Of a stretch of 5,091 nt of DNA, positions 5,071 to 5,091 are shown one piece after another; within the stretch, counting starts at the first letter, position 1, and each line of letters begins with the position of its first letter. The DNA is taken from NCBI GenBank assembly GCA_003487665.1, contig DNFA01000002.1:1-5091 (forward strand). The letters are read 5' to 3'. The DNA is from Oscillibacter sp. Lineage in GTDB: Bacteria; Bacillota; Clostridia; Oscillospirales; Oscillospiraceae. The notes under the pieces are model-generated. The model worked only from the letters and a program-made list of their open reading frames with translations, did no database searches and was not told the DNA's origin. A program made the translations under genes and the position numbers.

Positions 5071-5091
5071 CAGCGTGTCGATAAACCCACG

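Noticed and set aside
4875..5084. 69-codon plus-strand frame at the right end
   Set aside because: It is built from the palindromic repeats and the terminator stem and has no credible ribosome site or similarity.

Overview
The window is GC-rich, with AT-rich promoters in the gaps, and every gene supported here lies on the minus strand (transcription runs right to left). Gene content and motifs point to a high-GC gut-type Clostridia member, probably Oscillospiraceae. The clues are the FeoB G1 motif GNQNCGKTT, a DUF1538 permease paired with a PII-like protein, a CarD-type start upstream of ispD-ispF, and GTAGGGG...CCCC palindromic intergenic repeats. The taxonomic call is inference from these features, not a database match.

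In transcription order, 5091-4870 is non-coding. It holds a strong minus-strand terminator for a gene beyond the right edge, then a cluster of related palindromic repeats. At 4831-4803 is a promoter with a perfect -10. It drives a 30-codon remnant that looks like the start of carD (4766-4674), followed by ispD (4657-3914) and ispF (3917-3432), which overlap by ATGA. IspD and IspF are two enzymes of the MEP isoprenoid precursor pathway.

The 149-bp gap 3431-3283 carries an extended -10 promoter with a dyad over its -35. Downstream of that promoter, but upstream of the next gene, is a hairpin plus U-tract that looks like an intrinsic terminator. Then come a two-repeat DUF1538 membrane protein (3282-1711, TTG start) and, 12 bp later, a tandem PII-like protein (1698-988). 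A canonical terminator at 955-985 closes this unit. The pair looks like a transporter with its own PII-type regulator, comparable in layout to AmtB-GlnK or SbtA-SbtB. The substrate is unknown, and this is the most interesting system in the window.

Finally, a TTGACA-N17-TACCAT promoter (925-897) drives feoA (864-631) and feoB (634 to beyond the left edge), which also overlap by ATGA. These encode ferrous iron uptake, and only the GTPase domain of FeoB is inside the window.
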